DNA from: an uncultured Pelagibacteraceae bacterium
GTDB lineage: Bacteria; Pseudomonadota; Alphaproteobacteria; Pelagibacterales; Pelagibacteraceae
Direction of reading: 5' to 3'
Assembly (NCBI GenBank): GCA_902609685.1
Contig: CACLSR010000003.1
Location: 1-64,000, forward strand
DNA: 64,000 nt
In this document: positions 63,724 to 64,000 of the stretch, in pieces
How the letters are laid out: the number at the start of each line of letters is the position of its first letter
How positions within the stretch are numbered: position 1 is the first letter of the stretch
The notes under the pieces: model-generated
What the model was told of the DNA's origin: nothing
Seen by the model: only the letters and a program-made list of their open reading frames with translations
Database searches by the model: none
Made by a program: the position numbers and the translations under genes

Positions 63724-63913
63724 AATAGAAGTTAAAGATAACAATGTAGAACAAGCTCTAAGAGTTTTAAAAAGAAAACTTCAGAGAGACGGTTTTTTTA
63801 AAGTGATAAAATTAAAAAATACTTATGAAAAACCTTCTGAGAAAAAAAAAAGAATACTTCAAGAAAATATTAAGAGAGTAAAAAAACTTAATAAATTAAA
63901 AAATAGAATTTAA
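63719..63913 (+). CDS. rpsU: 30S ribosomal protein S21, likely AUU start
   Basis: A 64-residue protein beginning MKIEVKDNNVEQALRVLKRK in S21 register, with the family's GFFKVIKLK and YEKPSEKKKR text. A perfect GGAGG at 63709-63713 lies 5 nt before ATT at 63719. The only alternative non-ATG start, TTG at 63707, would overlap that Shine-Dalgarno and add four residues; an in-frame stop at 63692 excludes anything longer with ATG. Hence AUU is the best start. TATAAT occurs at 63641-63646 and 63651-63656, possible -10 boxes. Initiator tRNA follows within 7 nt, so they may be cotranscribed. Confidence 0.85.
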   Translation: MKIEVKDNNVEQALRVLKRKLQRDGFFKVIKLKNTYEKPSEKKKRILQENIKRVKKLNKLKNRI

Positions 63914-63919
63914 GCATAT

Positions 63920-63996
<77 letters not shown>

Positions 63997-64000
63997 ATTT

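Overview
The window reads as one very compact, AT-rich genome segment from a streamlined marine alphaproteobacterium, most likely a SAR11 / Pelagibacterales relative. The basis is strong A+T bias, near-zero spacing (most neighbours overlap or sit 1-10 nt apart), Lys/Ile/Asn-rich proteins, an alphaproteobacterial permuted two-piece tmRNA, alphaproteobacterial gene orders (hflK-hflC-DUF2065-degP, tolQRAB-pal-cpoB next to yebC, rpmE-TrcR) and ThyX instead of ThyA. I see no IS element, prophage, integrase or CRISPR array.

Layout. 1-3431 (minus): edge-truncated deacetylase-family gene, D-2-hydroxyacid dehydrogenase, EamA permease, DadA-like oxidase. 3482-14268 (minus): ilvB-ilvH-ilvC-leuA running straight into mreB-mreC-mreD-mrdA(PBP2)-rodA, so branched-chain amino acid synthesis feeds into the cell-elongation operon. 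14322-18812 (minus): hflK-hflC-DUF2065-degP-miaA. 18863-20615: mrp (plus) convergent with thyX (minus). 20657-20925 (plus): ssrA. 20972-23220 (minus): a very AT-rich pair, a degenerate sulfatase-fold membrane protein and an FkbM-like methyltransferase. 23239-29640 (minus): S49 protease, glyQ, glyS, ppdK. 29754-39079: isoprenoid genes (ispB-like, dxs, ispA), xseB, pdxH, aroC, a Sua5-type gene, an ABC-2 exporter, tRNA-Arg and an RluA-family pseudouridine synthase. 39120-40013: rpoH. 40010-48449 (minus): cpoB-tilS-ftsH-folP-glmM-thiD-purA. 48473-55736 (minus): coiled-coil ORF, zapA, 5-FTHF cyclo-ligase, YmdB-like, yebC, a phage-type RuvC, tolQRAB, pal and a clear terminator. 55792-63996 (plus): tkt-gap-pgk-fba-thiE-efp-suhB, then rpmE, trcR, rpsU and initiator tRNA.

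How it works together: most genes are housekeeping, covering envelope growth and constriction (Mre/PBP2/RodA, Tol-Pal, ZapA), membrane protein quality control (FtsH, HflKC, DegP, RpoH), central carbon (transketolase, lower glycolysis, class I aldolase, PPDK), branched-chain amino acids and isoprenoids. thiD and thiE are present.

The best leads are: rpsU, which appears to start at AUU behind a perfect Shine-Dalgarno and is overlapped by a 22-codon leader ORF; a phage-type RuvC standing where ruvC-ruvA-ruvB normally sit; an MreC with an added coiled coil and two-cysteine tail; and the unusual gene pair beside ssrA. I did not find a clearly new multi-gene defence or mobile system. All family calls rest on reading motifs by eye; no database search was run.
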